From NCBI RefSeq assembly GCF_041262565.1, contig NZ_JBGCCJ010000001.1, forward strand, positions 1,612,001-1,676,000: a stretch of 64,000 nucleotides of DNA. The letters are read 5' to 3'. This stretch comes from Leifsonia sp. EB41 (GTDB lineage: Bacteria > Actinomycetota > Actinomycetes > Actinomycetales > Microbacteriaceae). Made by a program: the position numbers and the translations under genes. Positions 7,248-16,103 of the stretch are shown in pieces. Within the stretch, counting starts at the first letter, position 1. Each line of letters opens with the position of its first letter. The notes under the pieces were generated by a model. It had not been told where the DNA came from, made no database searches, and worked only from the letters and a program-made list of their open reading frames with translations.

Positions 7248-9251
7248 CTAGGCCGTCGCCGGCCGCGGCTTGATGGCGGGAGCCCGCTTCGGCTTCGACG
7301 ACGGCGGCTCCGAGTCGACGCCGCCGTCCACGGCCCCGGCGTCGATAGGCGCCTTGGGGAACGGGATGGGCGGCTGGTCGGAGATCGGCCGCTTGTCGCT
7401 GGACAGCCACTGCGGGCGCTCCGGCAGCTTCTTGACGTCGACGAAGATCTCGGCGATCTGGTTGTGGTCGAGCGTCTCGTGCTCCAGCAGCGAAGCCGCG
7501 AGCCGGTCGAGCACGGCGCGGTTGTCGTTGATGACCTCCCACGCCTCGTCGTGCGCCTTCTCGATGAGGGCGCGCACCTCGGTGTCGACGCGCTCGGCGA
7601 TCCGCTCGGAGTAGTCGCGCTGGTGGCCCATGTCACGGCCGAGGAACATCTCGCCGTTCGCCTGGCCCAGCTTGACCGAGCCGATGTCGGCGCTCATGCC
7701 GTACTCGGTGACCATCTTGCGGGCGATGGAGGTCGCCTTCTCGATGTCGTTGGAGGCGCCGGTGGTCGGGTCGTGGAAGACGATCTCCTCCGCGACGCGG
7801 CCGCCCATCGCGTAGGCGAGCTGGTCGAGGAGCTCGTTGCGGGTGACCGAGTACTTGTCCTCCAGCGGCATGACCATCGTGTAGCCGAGGGCCCGGCCGC
7901 GCGGGAGGATGGTGATCTTCGTCACCGGGTCGGTGTGGCGCATCGCCGCAGCGGCGAGGGCGTGGCCGCCCTCGTGGTACGCCGTGATCAGCTTCTCCTG
8001 GTCCTTCATGACCCTGGTGCGCTTCTGCGGGCCCGCGATGACGCGGTCCACGGCCTCGTCGAGGGCGCGGTTGTCGATGAGCTGCGCGTTGGAGCGCGCC
8101 GTCAGCAGCGCGGCCTCATTGAGCACGTTGGCCAGGTCGGCGCCGGTGAAACCGGGCGTCTTGCGGGCGAGCACCTCGAGGTCCACGGAGGCCGCCAGCG
8201 GCTTGCCGCGGCCGTGCACCTCCAGGATCTTCTTGCGGCCGAGCATGTCCGGAGCGTCGACGCCGATCTGGCGGTCGAAGCGGCCCGGGCGCAGCAGCGC
8301 GGGGTCGAGGATGTCGGGGCGGTTGGTCGCCGCGATCAGGATGACGTTCGTCTTGGGGTCGAAGCCGTCCATCTCCACCAGGAGCTGGTTGAGGGTCTGC
8401 TCGCGCTCGTCGTGACCGCCGCCGAGGCCGGCGCCGCGGTGACGGCCGACCGCGTCGATCTCGTCGATGAAGATGATGGCCGGGGAGTTCTCCTTGGCCT
8501 GCTGGAACAGGTCGCGGACGCGGCTGGCGCCGACGCCGACGAACATCTCTACGAAGTCCGAGCCGGAGATCGAGTAGAAGGGGACGCCCGCCTCACCCGC
8601 GACGGCGCGGGCCAGCAGGGTCTTGCCCGTTCCGGGAGGGCCGTACAGCAGCACGCCCTTGGGGATGCGCGCGCCGACCGCCTGGAACTTCGCGGGCTCC
8701 TTGAGGAAGTCCTTGATCTCCTCCAGCTCCTCGATGGCCTCGTCGGACCCGGCGACGTCGTCGAAGGTGACCTTCGGCGTCTCCTTGGTGACGAGCTTCG
8801 CCCGGGACTTGCCGAACTGCATGACCTTGTTGCCGCCGCCCTGCATGCCCGAGATCATGATCCAGAAGAACACGCCGATGAGCAGCGCGGGGATGAGGAA
8901 GCCGAGGATGTTCACGAACCAGTTGGGCTGCGGAACGGAGTCGTCGTAGCCCTTGGGGAGGTTGGCGTCGTCGATCGCTTTGACGATGTCGGCGCCGCGC
9001 GGGGTGACGTAGTAGAACTGCACCTGGGTGCCGTTGGCGCCGTCCGCCTGCTTGAGCATCAGGTCGACCCGGTTCTCGCCGTCGACGATCTTCGCGCTCG
9101 ACACCTTGTCCTGCTGGAGGAGGTTGAGCCCCTCCTGCGTGGTGACGGGCTTGAAGCCCGACATGGTGATCAGGCTGGACCCGATCCACACCGCGATGAT
9201 CGCAAGCACGACGTACAGAATCGGGCCGCGGAAGATCTTCTTGAGGTTCAT
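7248..9251 (-). CDS. ftsH: ATP-dependent zinc metalloprotease FtsH
   Basis: A 667-residue membrane AAA+ protease that degrades misfolded and regulatory membrane proteins. Visible in order are TM1 (about 10-28), a periplasmic domain, TM2 (about 112-135), Walker A GPPGTGKT (204-211), Walker B IIFIDEID (259-266), the second region of homology [11 protein letters not shown], and the zinc-binding HEGGH at 426-430 (family HEXXH). The C-terminus is proline- and lysine-rich. A possible -10 box (TACTGT on the minus strand, 9261-9266) lies 9 bp before the ATG, suggesting its own promoter with an extremely short leader. Confidence 0.97.
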   Translation of the reverse strand: MNLKKIFRGPILYVVLAIIAVWIGSSLITMSGFKPVTTQEGLNLLQQDKVSSAKIVDGENRVDLMLKQADGANGTQVQFYYVTPRGADIVKAIDDANLPKGYDDSVPQPNWFVNILGFLIPALLIGVFFWIMISGMQGGGNKVMQFGKSRAKLVTKETPKVTFDDVAGSDEAIEELEEIKDFLKEPAKFQAVGARIPKGVLLYGPPGTGKTLLARAVAGEAGVPFYSISGSDFVEMFVGVGASRVRDLFQQAKENSPAIIFIDEIDAVGRHRGAGLGGGHDEREQTLNQLLVEMDGFDPKTNVILIAATNRPDILDPALLRPGRFDRQIGVDAPDMLGRKKILEVHGRGKPLAASVDLEVLARKTPGFTGADLANVLNEAALLTARSNAQLIDNRALDEAVDRVIAGPQKRTRVMKDQEKLITAYHEGGHALAAAAMRHTDPVTKITILPRGRALGYTMVMPLEDKYSVTRNELLDQLAYAMGGRVAEEIVFHDPTTGASNDIEKATSIARKMVTEYGMSADIGSVKLGQANGEMFLGRDMGHQRDYSERIAERVDTEVRALIEKAHDEAWEVINDNRAVLDRLAASLLEHETLDHNQIAEIFVDVKKLPERPQWLSSDKRPISDQPPIPFPKAPIDAGAVDGGVDSEPPSSKPKRAPAIKPRPATA

Positions 9252-9340
9252 GGTGCGACCACAGTACCGCCTGGGCGCTGTGGGTCGGCTGCGTGTTCGC
9301 TCTGGGCGCGCTTACCGCTGCGTACCTGTCCAGCGCCGGA

Positions 9341-9691
9341 TCAGGAGGTCGGGAGGATCGCCGGCCAGTACTCCGCAATCATGCCGTTCTCCACCCGCAC
9401 GAAGTCGTGACCGGCGAACGACATCGTCTCGTCCCCCATGTGACAGGTGAGGACCCACCGCGCCGCCACGAACCCGTCGCCGACGAGCGGCCCCGCCTGC
9501 ACGTCGAACTCGACGCGATCGAACTGGTCGACCGTCTCCGCGATGGCCCTGGCGAACCCGCGCGGCCCGACGACGTCGCCCTCCGGCCAGTGCCCGACGG
9601 CGTCGCCCGCGATGATGGGCTCCAGCGCCGCGTGCCGGTCGCTCCACGCGGCAAGCCAGCGTCGGTACAGCTCGGGAGGTTCGTAGGGCAT
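9341..9691 (-). CDS. NTF2-like/SnoaL-like small protein
   Basis: A 116-residue protein with the shape of the nuclear transport factor 2/SnoaL fold: an N-terminal helix (ELYRRWLAAWSDRHAALEPII), GPRGFARAIAETVDQFDRVEFDV, and a beta-rich end (ARWVLTCHMGDETMSFAGHDFVRVENGMIAEYWPAI). Such proteins are usually cofactor-independent enzymes or ligand-binding scaffolds; no substrate can be given. It ends 89 bp upstream of ftsH in the same direction. Confidence 0.7.
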   Translation of the reverse strand: MPYEPPELYRRWLAAWSDRHAALEPIIAGDAVGHWPEGDVVGPRGFARAIAETVDQFDRVEFDVQAGPLVGDGFVAARWVLTCHMGDETMSFAGHDFVRVENGMIAEYWPAILPTS

Positions 9692-9736
9692 GGGGTCATC
9701 GGACCACGGCGCGGGGGCGGGCGCAAGTCAGGGGAC

Positions 9737-9788
9737 CGATTCGGTCGAATCGGTCGAATGGGTCTGTTCAGGCTTTAACGGGTCTGTT
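9737..9788. promoter_or_regulatory. Operator-like repeats upstream of the toxin-antitoxin genes
   Basis: An inverted repeat with 7-bp arms (cgattcg at 9737-9743 and cgaatcg at 9746-9752) is followed by two direct copies of gggtctgtt at 9760-9768 and 9780-9788, spaced 20 bp apart (about two helical turns). This arrangement is typical of autoregulatory sites bound by antitoxin/toxin complexes. The assignment is inferred from repeats and position only. Confidence 0.55.
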
Positions 9789-9792
9789 GGGT

Positions 9793-9798
9793 TATCAT
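9793..9798 (+). promoter_or_regulatory. Putative -10 box for a leaderless antitoxin mRNA
   Basis: TATCAT matches the actinobacterial TAnnnT -10 consensus and ends 6 bp before the ATG at 9805. Transcription would therefore start at or next to the start codon. No Shine-Dalgarno sequence is visible upstream of 9805. No clear -35 was found. Confidence 0.5.
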
Positions 9799-9804
9799 GG
9801 TCGC

Positions 9805-10074
9805 ATGACCGCGCTCATGCCTATCTCCGATGCGAAGCAGCACCTCGGCGCCCTCGTGGACCGCGCGCATCTCCAGCATGAGCTCATCTCCCTGAGCCGG
9901 CGCGGCAGGCGGGTGGCCGTGCTCGTCGACGCCGACGAGTTCGACCGCATGGTCGAGCGCCTGGAGGAGCTGGACGATGCCCAGGCGGCCGTCGCCGCCC
10001 GGCGCGAGCTGGAAGAGACCGCGGCCGAACCGATCCCGTGGGACGACGTGAAGGCGGAGCTCGGCCTGGCATGA
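9805..10074 (+). CDS. Phd/YefM-type antitoxin
   Basis: An 89-residue prevent-host-death family protein. The N-terminal DNA-binding region reads MTALMPISDAKQHLGALVDRA, then ELISLSRRGRRVAVLVDADEFDRMVERLEEL as in Phd/YefM antitoxins, followed by an acidic toxin-wrapping tail (ELEETAAEPIPWDDVKAELGLA). The stop overlaps the toxin start (ATGA at 10071-10074). It is expected to neutralise the RelE-like toxin and repress the operon through the repeats at 9737-9788. An in-frame TTG at 9787 would add six residues that lack family similarity and is not favoured. Confidence 0.87.
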   Translation: MTALMPISDAKQHLGALVDRAHLQHELISLSRRGRRVAVLVDADEFDRMVERLEELDDAQAAVAARRELEETAAEPIPWDDVKAELGLA

Positions 10075-10331
10075 CCTACCGGATCGACGTCGCGCCGGCG
10101 GCGGCCCGGGAACTGCGCAAGCTGGACCCGCCGGCCCGCCGTCGCATCCAGGCGGTCGTCGAGCTCCTCGCCGAGGTGCCGCGACCCCCCGCCGCGAAGC
10201 CGCTCGTCGACAGCGGCGGCGCCTGGCGCGTCCGCGTGGGCGACTACCGGATCGTCTACGACATCGAGGACGACCGGCTGGTCATCCTCGTGCTGCGCGT
10301 CGCGCACCGGCGCGAGGTCTACCGCGGCTGA
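10071..10331 (+). CDS. RelE/ParE family toxin
   Basis: An 86-residue toxin with the RelE superfamily pattern: MTYRIDVAPAAARELRKLDPPARRRIQAVVELLAE, then WRVRVGDYRIVYDIEDDRLVILVLRVAHRREVYR. The RVGDYRIVY and AHRREVY stretches correspond to the RNase active-site strand and C-terminal catalytic region of RelE mRNA interferases. It is translationally coupled to the antitoxin. The end overlaps the convergent DUF1801 gene by 13 bp. Confidence 0.88.
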   Translation: MTYRIDVAPAAARELRKLDPPARRRIQAVVELLAEVPRPPAAKPLVDSGGAWRVRVGDYRIVYDIEDDRLVILVLRVAHRREVYRG

Positions 10332-10744
10332 GGGTCGTCCCCGCGCGCCCACGCGATAGCGATCAGCCGGCGCAGCACCGCGAGGTCGATGTCGTCCAGC
10401 TTTCGCACGTAAACGCAGCCGGCGCCCTCGGTGAACGTGCCGAGCGACGGCAGCAGGGCCGCGCCCTCCGGAAGGTCCTTGATTCCGTAGAGCGAGAGCT
10501 GCGCCTTGCGCGGCGAGAAGCCGGTCTTGGGCCACTCGCCCTGGCGACGCGGGTCGGACGGCGAGACGTAGTGATAGCTGCCGTAGCCGACGATCGACGG
10601 ACCCCACAGGACGGGGTCGGCGCCCGTCACCTCGTGGAAGATGTCCGCCAGCACGAGGCCGTCGGCCCTGCGCCGTGCGGGCGTCGCGGCCTCGAGGAAC
10701 GCGCGGACGTCCGCGTCCGACGGCTGGGTCTTGACCTCCGCCAT
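10319..10744 (-). CDS. DUF1801 domain protein
   Basis: A 141-residue protein. The start MAEVKTQPSDADVRAFLEAATPARRRADGLVLADIFHEVTGADPVLWGPSIVGYGSYHY and the C-terminal KAQLSLYGIKDL are characteristic of DUF1801/YdhG-type proteins, which adopt an iron-sulfur scaffold-like fold of unclear function. The ATG at 10742-10744 is chosen because homology begins there. It lies between hpt (24 bp upstream) and the convergent toxin gene. Confidence 0.8.
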   Translation of the reverse strand: MAEVKTQPSDADVRAFLEAATPARRRADGLVLADIFHEVTGADPVLWGPSIVGYGSYHYVSPSDPRRQGEWPKTGFSPRKAQLSLYGIKDLPEGAALLPSLGTFTEGAGCVYVRKLDDIDLAVLRRLIAIAWARGDDPQPR

Positions 10745-10767
10745 CGCTCCGCCCCGGCCTCTGCCGA

Positions 10768-11319
10768 TCAGCTGTAGACGGCCGGCGCCAGGATGCCGAC
10801 GCCGCGGAGGTTGCGGTAGTGCTCTGCGTAGTCGAGGCCGTAGCCGACGACGAATTGGTTCGGGATGTCGAAGCCGACGTACTTCACGTCGATCTCGACG
10901 CGGGCGGCCTCCGGCTTGCGGAGCAGCGTGAAGATCTCGATCGACTCCGGGCCGCGGCTGTGCAGGTTCGCGAGCAGCCACGAGAGCGTGAGCCCGGAGT
11001 CGATGATGTCCTCGACGATCAGCACGGTCTTGCCGCTGAGGTCGGTGTCCAGGTCTTTGAGGATGCGCACGACGCCGCTCGACGCGGTGCCGCTGCCGTA
11101 GGAGCTGACCGCCATCCAGTCCATCGTGACGGGGATGCGCAGCTCGCGGGACAGGTCGGCCATCACCATGACGGCGCCCTTGAGGACACCCACGAGGAGG
11201 ACGTCCTTGCCCGCGTAGTCGGCCTCCACCGTCCTACTCAGCTCGGCGATGCGGGAGCGGATCTGCTCCTCGGTGATCAGAATCTCGGTCAGGTCGTCGT
11301 GAACGTCCGTGAGTTCCAT
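10768..11319 (-). CDS. hpt: Hypoxanthine phosphoribosyltransferase
   Basis: A 183-residue purine salvage enzyme that makes IMP/GMP from hypoxanthine/guanine and PRPP. The PRPP-binding loop VLIVEDIIDSGLTL, the VLKGAVMVMADL loop and the FDIPNQFVVGYGLDYAEHYRNL base-recognition region are present. The start MELTDVHDDL at 11317-11319 is preferred to an upstream in-frame codon at 11379, which lies within tilS and adds residues with no homology. tilS ends 16 bp upstream and both are in the same direction. Confidence 0.95.
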   Translation of the reverse strand: MELTDVHDDLTEILITEEQIRSRIAELSRTVEADYAGKDVLLVGVLKGAVMVMADLSRELRIPVTMDWMAVSSYGSGTASSGVVRILKDLDTDLSGKTVLIVEDIIDSGLTLSWLLANLHSRGPESIEIFTLLRKPEAARVEIDVKYVGFDIPNQFVVGYGLDYAEHYRNLRGVGILAPAVYS

Positions 11320-11335
11320 GAGGGAGGCGCTGTCC

Positions 11336-12439
11336 TTAGCTGTCGGGGTGAAACGTGAGCAGGCCGTTCTGCCTGACAACTCTAACGCCTGGCAGGCTGA
11401 GCGGTCCCTGGCCGTGCCAGCCCGTGATGAGCTCCGCGACGGCGAGGGTGTGCACCCTGCTCAGGGACACCCCGAACTCGGCGGAGACGACCAGCCGGAT
11501 GATGCGCTGGCGGAGCGCGGCGGGGTCGGCGGCGAGGCCGCGGACGTCGAGCGCGACGGCGCCGTCCTCGGCCTGGCTGACCAGCTCCTGCGCCCACTCC
11601 AGGGCGAGGCCGTCGAGGGCGTCGTCGTCCTCGCGGAGCTGCTCGGCGGTGCGCGCGAGGGCCTCGGCCACGCCGGGGCCGAGCTCGTCCTCCAGCGCGG
11701 GCAGCAGCCGGGTGCGGACCCGGACGCGCGCGTAGGCGGGGTCGTCGTTGTGCGGGTCGTCCCACGGGGTCAGCCCGCTGTCGGCGCAGAAGGCCCGCGT
11801 CGTCCGGCGACGGAGGCCGAGGAACGGGCGCAGCAGCGTTCCGGTGTCCGGGCGCATCCCCTGGAGGCTGGACGGGCCGGAGCCGCGGGCCAGGCCCAGC
11901 AGCACGGTCTCCGCCTGGTCGTCGAGCGTGTGGGCGAGCAGGATCCGGGCCGCGCCGGTGGCCGCGCGGGCGCGGTCGAACACGGCGTGCCGTGCGGCGC
12001 GTGCGTCACCCTCCGGGCCGGAGGCTCCTGTCGCGACGCTCACGCGCTCCACGAGCACCGGGTCGAGTCCGAGGTCGCGGGCCTGCACGGCGGCGGCCTC
12101 GGCGACCCCCGCGGAGCCGGGCTGGAGGCCGTGGTCGACCACGATCGCGCCGGCTCGGTAGCCGCGGCGCGGGGCCTCGAATGCGGTCGCGGCGGCGAGC
12201 GCGAGGGAGTCCGCTCCCCCGCTCAGGCCGACGAGCACGAGCGCTCCGGGGGCGAGCGGCGAAGGCCGGACCGGGCCGTGGTCGTCGTGCGGGTCCACAG
12301 CGGGCAGGTCGGCCGCGGCGGCCAGGGCCTCCCGCACCGCGCGGCGGGCGTCGGCGATCGGCGGCGTCAGGCGCGGCCGGCGCGGAGGCCCGGCCGCCGC
12401 TCCACCCGCCACGTCACCCGAGGACCCGTTGAGGCGCAT
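11336..12439 (-). CDS. tilS: tRNA(Ile)-lysidine synthetase
   Basis: A 367-residue N-type ATP pyrophosphatase that modifies the wobble cytidine of tRNA-Ile(CAU) to lysidine, essential for AUA decoding. The PP-loop motif is [15 protein letters not shown], with [19 protein letters not shown] and the [16 protein letters not shown] region. Typical actinobacterial length and the tilS-hpt order support the call. It is divergent from ppa, whose start is 45 bp away. Confidence 0.94.
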   Translation of the reverse strand: MRLNGSSGDVAGGAAAGPPRRPRLTPPIADARRAVREALAAAADLPAVDPHDDHGPVRPSPLAPGALVLVGLSGGADSLALAAATAFEAPRRGYRAGAIVVDHGLQPGSAGVAEAAAVQARDLGLDPVLVERVSVATGASGPEGDARAARHAVFDRARAATGAARILLAHTLDDQAETVLLGLARGSGPSSLQGMRPDTGTLLRPFLGLRRRTTRAFCADSGLTPWDDPHNDDPAYARVRVRTRLLPALEDELGPGVAEALARTAEQLREDDDALDGLALEWAQELVSQAEDGAVALDVRGLAADPAALRQRIIRLVVSAEFGVSLSRVHTLAVAELITGWHGQGPLSLPGVRVVRQNGLLTFHPDS

Positions 12440-12483
12440 CCAGTAACGTTAGTGCAGATTTCCAACAGCTAAGGAGCATCGGC

Positions 12484-12975
12484 ATGGCCGCATACGACGT
12501 CGTCATCGAGATCCCGAAGGGGAGCCACAACAAGTACGAGGTGGACCACGAGACCGGTCGCGTCTACCTGGATCGCGTGCTGTTCACCAGCTTCGTGTAC
12601 CCGACCGACTACGGCTTCTTCGAGAACACCCTCGGCCTCGACGGCGACCCGGTCGACGCGCTGGTGCTGCTCGAGCACCCGGTCTTCCCGGGCGTCGGCG
12701 TCAAGGTGCGCCCGGTCGGCGTGCTGAACATGTCCGACGAGGCCGGCAGCGACGCCAAGGTGATCGCTGTGCCGTACAAGGACCCGCGCTGGCTGCACAT
12801 CCAGGACGTCAACGACATCCCGGAGCAGACCCGCAAGGAGATCGAGCACTTCTTCGCCCGCTACAAGGACCTCGAGCCGGGCAAGTTCGTCAACATCGAG
12901 GGCTGGGGCGACGCCGCCGAGGCCGAGGCCATCGTCGAGGCCGGCTTCGTCAAGCTCGCCGCCGAGGGCCACTGA
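12484..12975 (+). CDS. ppa: Inorganic pyrophosphatase
   Basis: A 163-residue soluble family I pyrophosphatase that hydrolyses PPi to drive biosynthesis. The metal-binding signature [31 protein letters not shown] and the Lys/Tyr-containing [10 protein letters not shown] and [10 protein letters not shown] are present. A strong Shine-Dalgarno AAGGAG lies 8 bp before the ATG, and a TAACGT -10-like box is at 12444-12449. A terminator hairpin follows immediately. Confidence 0.97.
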   Translation: MAAYDVVIEIPKGSHNKYEVDHETGRVYLDRVLFTSFVYPTDYGFFENTLGLDGDPVDALVLLEHPVFPGVGVKVRPVGVLNMSDEAGSDAKVIAVPYKDPRWLHIQDVNDIPEQTRKEIEHFFARYKDLEPGKFVNIEGWGDAAEAEAIVEAGFVKLAAEGH

Positions 12976-12995
12976 CCCTCGCACCCGAACGCACA

Positions 12996-13036
12996 ACCGC
13001 CGAGTGGGCAGATAATCTGCCCACTCGGCGGTTTTC
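12996..13036 (+). terminator. Strong intrinsic terminator after ppa
   Basis: Near-perfect palindrome: the left arm aaccgccgagtgggcagat (12996-13013 plus centre) is mirrored by atctgcccactcggcggtt, and a TTTT run follows. The stem is about 18 bp with a one-base centre. It can also act on minus-strand transcripts from the C40 peptidase gene that ends at 13069, because the palindrome is symmetrical and preceded by A residues. Confidence 0.85.
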
Positions 13037-13068
13037 TGCGGACTTTGAGCCGTCTCGGCGGCGTGGGG

Positions 13069-14397
13069 TCAGGCGGAGGGGCGGGCTACCTGGCCCCAGG
13101 GGGAGCCCCAGACGGACTGGATCTTGACGACGTCGCCCTCGGTGGGGGCGGCGATCATCATGCCGCCGCCGAGGTAGATGCCGACGTGGTAGAAATTGCC
13201 CGGCGAGTCGCCCCAGAAGATGAGGTCACCCGGCTGGCGCTGGCTGTACGGGACGATCTGGCCGCGGTTGGCCGCCGTGAAGAACTGGTCGTTGACCGAG
13301 TGCGAGCCGATGTAGACGCCCGCGTAGGCGTACGACTTCATCGTCAGGCCGGAGCAGTCGTAGCCCGTCGGGCCCTCGCCGCCGAAGATGTACGGCTTGC
13401 CGAGCTGCGCCTTCGCGTACGAGATGGCAGTGTCGACGACGTTCCCGTTCGGCGGGGCGACCGGGCCGCCCCCGCCGCCGCCTCCCCCGCCCGAGGAGCC
13501 GCCGGATGACCCGCTGCCGGCCTGCTGCTGGGCCTGCTGCTGTTGCTGCTGGCGGATCGCCGCCTGCCGCTGCGCCTCCGCCGCCGCTGCGGCAGCCGCC
13601 GCGGCCGCCGCCTGCTCCTGCCGGATCTTCTCGCCCTGCAGGTACGCCGCCTCCACCTGCGTCGAGGTGTTCTTGAGGGTCGCGAGCTGGGCTACCAGCT
13701 CCGTGGACTTGTTCTGCTGCTCGACGAGCGCAGCCTGGGCCGCGGACTGCGCGTTCTGCGCGGCGGTCAGCGCCTGGTCGGCGGCGACCGAGAGCTTCTC
13801 GCGCTCGGTCTTCGCCGTCTTGGCCTGCTCGTTCAGCGACTCGGCGGTGTTCTTGTCCTTGGTCGCCTGGTCGTAGACGGCCTTCGACTGCTCGGTGAGC
13901 TTGCTCATGGTGCCGAGCTGGAACAGGAGCTTGTCGGCGCTGGAGCCGCTGCCGCCGCCCTTCAGCAGCAGCTCGGTGCTGACGTCGGTGCCGCCGCCGG
14001 CTTTGGCCAGGTGGGAGGCGAGGAGGCCGGCACGCATCTGCGAGGTCTTGGCCTTCGCAGCGGCGTCCGCCGACTGCTTCTCGAGGTCGGCCTGCTTCGC
14101 CGTCGCCGCGGCGAGCGCGTCCTTGGCCTGGAAGTAGGCCTCCGCCGCCTTCTCGGAGGCGATGCGGGCGGCGTCGACGCTGCTCTGGAGGCCGGTGATC
14201 AGGGTCGTGATGTTCGCGATCATCGCCTGCTGGTTGGCGACGTTGGCCTTCGCCTGCTGGACGTCGTTCCAGGACGGGTAGTCGACGGCCTGCGCCGGGG
14301 CGACGATGCCGATGGACGCCGTGACGGCGCCCATGACGCCTGCGCCGATCGCGAGGCCTGTGCGGGTACGGGAGTTCTTCGAAGTGTCGCTAGCCAA
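13069..14397 (-). CDS. Secreted NlpC/P60 (C40) peptidoglycan endopeptidase with coiled coil
   Basis: A 442-residue RipA-like cell-wall hydrolase. It has a signal peptide (cleavage near AQA-VDY, about residue 37), a long coiled-coil region (about 40-290) ending in Ala- and Gln-rich runs, a Ser/Gly linker (292-311) and a C-terminal NlpC/P60 domain with Cys348 (YDCSGLTM) and His404 (HVGIYLGGGMM). It cleaves peptide stems of peptidoglycan, likely at division. The start is TTG at 14395-14397, overlapping the stop of the M23 gene by 8 bp, so translation is probably coupled. Its first mature residues (YPSWNDVQQAKANVA) are paralogous to those of the M23 protein. Confidence 0.9.
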   Translation of the reverse strand: MASDTSKNSRTRTGLAIGAGVMGAVTASIGIVAPAQAVDYPSWNDVQQAKANVANQQAMIANITTLITGLQSSVDAARIASEKAAEAYFQAKDALAAATAKQADLEKQSADAAAKAKTSQMRAGLLASHLAKAGGGTDVSTELLLKGGGSGSSADKLLFQLGTMSKLTEQSKAVYDQATKDKNTAESLNEQAKTAKTEREKLSVAADQALTAAQNAQSAAQAALVEQQNKSTELVAQLATLKNTSTQVEAAYLQGEKIRQEQAAAAAAAAAAAEAQRQAAIRQQQQQQAQQQAGSGSSGGSSGGGGGGGGGPVAPPNGNVVDTAISYAKAQLGKPYIFGGEGPTGYDCSGLTMKSYAYAGVYIGSHSVNDQFFTAANRGQIVPYSQRQPGDLIFWGDSPGNFYHVGIYLGGGMMIAAPTEGDVVKIQSVWGSPWGQVARPSA

Positions 14398-15649
14398 GGG
14401 GGGCCTGCCTTGCTCTCATGAACGGGATTCCGTCGATCTTCTGGCCGTTCACCAGCACTTCGTAGTGCAGGTGGCAGCCGGTGGAGGCGCCGGTGCTGCC
14501 GACGCGGGCGATCGGCTGGCCGGCCCCGACGCTCTGGCCGATGCCGACGAGGATGCCGCCATTGCGGATGTGCGCGTAGCCGGTCTCGATGCCGCCGCCG
14601 TTGTCGAGGAGCACGTAGTTGCCGTGGGTGCCGTCCGGCCCCGCGTAGATGACGGTGCCGCTGTACGCCGCGTAGATGGGCGCGTTGCACGAGGCGCCGA
14701 TGTCGATGCCCATGTGGTAGGTGCTGCCGATTCCGCCGGGGGACGGGCGCGGGCCGAAGCCGTCCGTGATCGGACCGGCGGCCGGGACAGCCCAGCCCTG
14801 CGGTCCGACGTAGCCGCCGGGGAGGCCTCCCGAGCCGCGCGCCGCTGCCGCCGCGGCCGCTGCTGCGACGCCGGCCTCGTAACCCGAGACCGTCTTCGCC
14901 GTGGTGTCGCGGAGGGCGGCGAGCTGCGCCTGCATGACGACGATCTGCTTCTGCTGCTCGGCCAGCTTGGCCTGCGCGGCCTTCGCGGCGGCGACAGCGG
15001 CCTGGAGGGCGGCCGTCGCCGAGACGCGGAGCTTCTCGCGCTCGGCCTTGGCGACCTCCGCGATCGCCGACAGCGCCTTGGCGTTGTTCTGCGCGACGCG
15101 GGCGTCGGTGTAGACCTTGTCGGACTGCTCGGTGAGCTTGGACATGCTCCCGAGGGAGGTCAGTAGCGTCTCGGGGTTCGTCCCGCTGGCGCCGTTGCCG
15201 CTCAGGAAGAGGTTGGCGGTGAGGTTGCGCCCGCCGGTGCGGTAGAGCTGTGCGGCGAGCTTGCCGGCCTGGGCGCCGGCGGCGTCGGCCTTCTGCTGGC
15301 TGGCGGCGGCCTGGGACTCCAGGTCCCTGGCCTTCATGTCCGCCGTGTCGAACGCCTCGACGGCCGCCTGCAGCTCCTCGCCGCGCTTCTGCGCGGCCGC
15401 TTGGGTGTCGGAGACCTCCTGGTCGAGCTGCGCGATGAGGGTCGTGATGCGCGTGACCTGGGCCGAAGCTGCGGCCTCGTTGGCCTTGGCGTTCTGGACG
15501 TCCTGCCAGCTCGGGTACTGGTCGGCGTACGCCGGCGCGGCGATGGAGCCGACGACCCCGGTGAGCGCGATGGCCCCGACCGCGAGGAGGCGCAGCAGCG
15601 CCCGGCGCGGCCTGCGCCGGTGCGTGTCGTCTCTCGTCGCGTATCTCAT
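14390..15649 (-). CDS. Secreted M23 (LytM-type) metallopeptidase with coiled coil
   Basis: A 419-residue murein hydrolase. The signal peptide MRYATRDDTHRRRPRRALLRLLAVGAIALTGVVG... ends near AYA-DQY. A coiled coil follows (YPSWQDVQNAKANEAAASAQ to about residue 250), then an M23 domain with HMGIDIG (HxxxD) and GCHLHYEV (HxH) zinc ligands. The layout matches EnvC/FtsX-regulated endopeptidases and mycobacterial homologues. The start at 15647-15649 has an AAGG Shine-Dalgarno 6-7 bp upstream; the longer upstream frame has no signal peptide and is rejected. It is the first gene of the two-gene hydrolase operon. Confidence 0.92.
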   Translation of the reverse strand: MRYATRDDTHRRRPRRALLRLLAVGAIALTGVVGSIAAPAYADQYPSWQDVQNAKANEAAASAQVTRITTLIAQLDQEVSDTQAAAQKRGEELQAAVEAFDTADMKARDLESQAAASQQKADAAGAQAGKLAAQLYRTGGRNLTANLFLSGNGASGTNPETLLTSLGSMSKLTEQSDKVYTDARVAQNNAKALSAIAEVAKAEREKLRVSATAALQAAVAAAKAAQAKLAEQQKQIVVMQAQLAALRDTTAKTVSGYEAGVAAAAAAAAARGSGGLPGGYVGPQGWAVPAAGPITDGFGPRPSPGGIGSTYHMGIDIGASCNAPIYAAYSGTVIYAGPDGTHGNYVLLDNGGGIETGYAHIRNGGILVGIGQSVGAGQPIARVGSTGASTGCHLHYEVLVNGQKIDGIPFMRARQAPLG

Positions 15650-15992
15650 CGTCACCTTCAACCCGTCGGATGGAACATCGGCTGTCACACGATCAACACG
15701 GGTCTCGTCATCACCAGGAGCAACATTAGCAACATCACCATACGCCGCCCGGGTCGGGGGGAGGGCGGCGGTGCTCGATCGGGACCACGTGCGGCTCGCA
15801 CGGACGACAGGGGGGCCGTCGATCGCCATCTTCGCTGGCGTCCGGCTTCTCACCGGGCATTTCATCGGGGCGTGGCGAGAACCGGCGCGATCGACCCGCC
15901 CGGGCTGCAACCCCGATTGGCATTCTGTCGGGGACTTCCGTATGCTTATGCGTCGGTGGTCATCGAAAAGCGAAAGCGATTCGGGACGATCC
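15650..15992. other. 343-bp intergenic region between the M23 gene and tRNA-Glu
   Basis: No credible gene is seen. On the minus strand it is the leader/promoter of the hydrolase operon. Toward the ATG there is a TAATGT -10-like box near 15723-15728. Further upstream, atcgggg (15864-15870) and ccccgat (15911-15917) form a 7-bp inverted repeat around 40 bases. I looked for the c-di-AMP (ydaO) riboswitch common before actinobacterial wall hydrolases and did not find its conserved motifs. Confidence 0.5.
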
Positions 15993-16065
15993 GGCCCCAT
16001 CGTTTAGTGGCCTAGGACGCCGCCCTTTCACGGCGGTAGCACGGGTTCGAATCCCGTTGGGGTCA
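15993..16065 (+). tRNA. tRNA-Glu (anticodon TTC)
   Basis: 73 nt cloverleaf: acceptor GGCCCCA pairs with TGGGGTC (one G-T wobble). Anticodon stem CCGCC/GGCGG encloses loop CTTTCAC, and T arm ACGGG-TTCGAAT-CCCGT follows. CCA is not encoded. First gene of a Glu-Asp-Phe cluster. Confidence 0.97.
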
Positions 16066-16103
16066 CGATGGCATCCATTACAATCGAATAAGCACCACAG
16101 TTA

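Noticed and set aside
15650-15992. c-di-AMP (ydaO) riboswitch before the M23 gene
   Set aside because: Expected from family habit, but the conserved motifs could not be found on the relevant strand.
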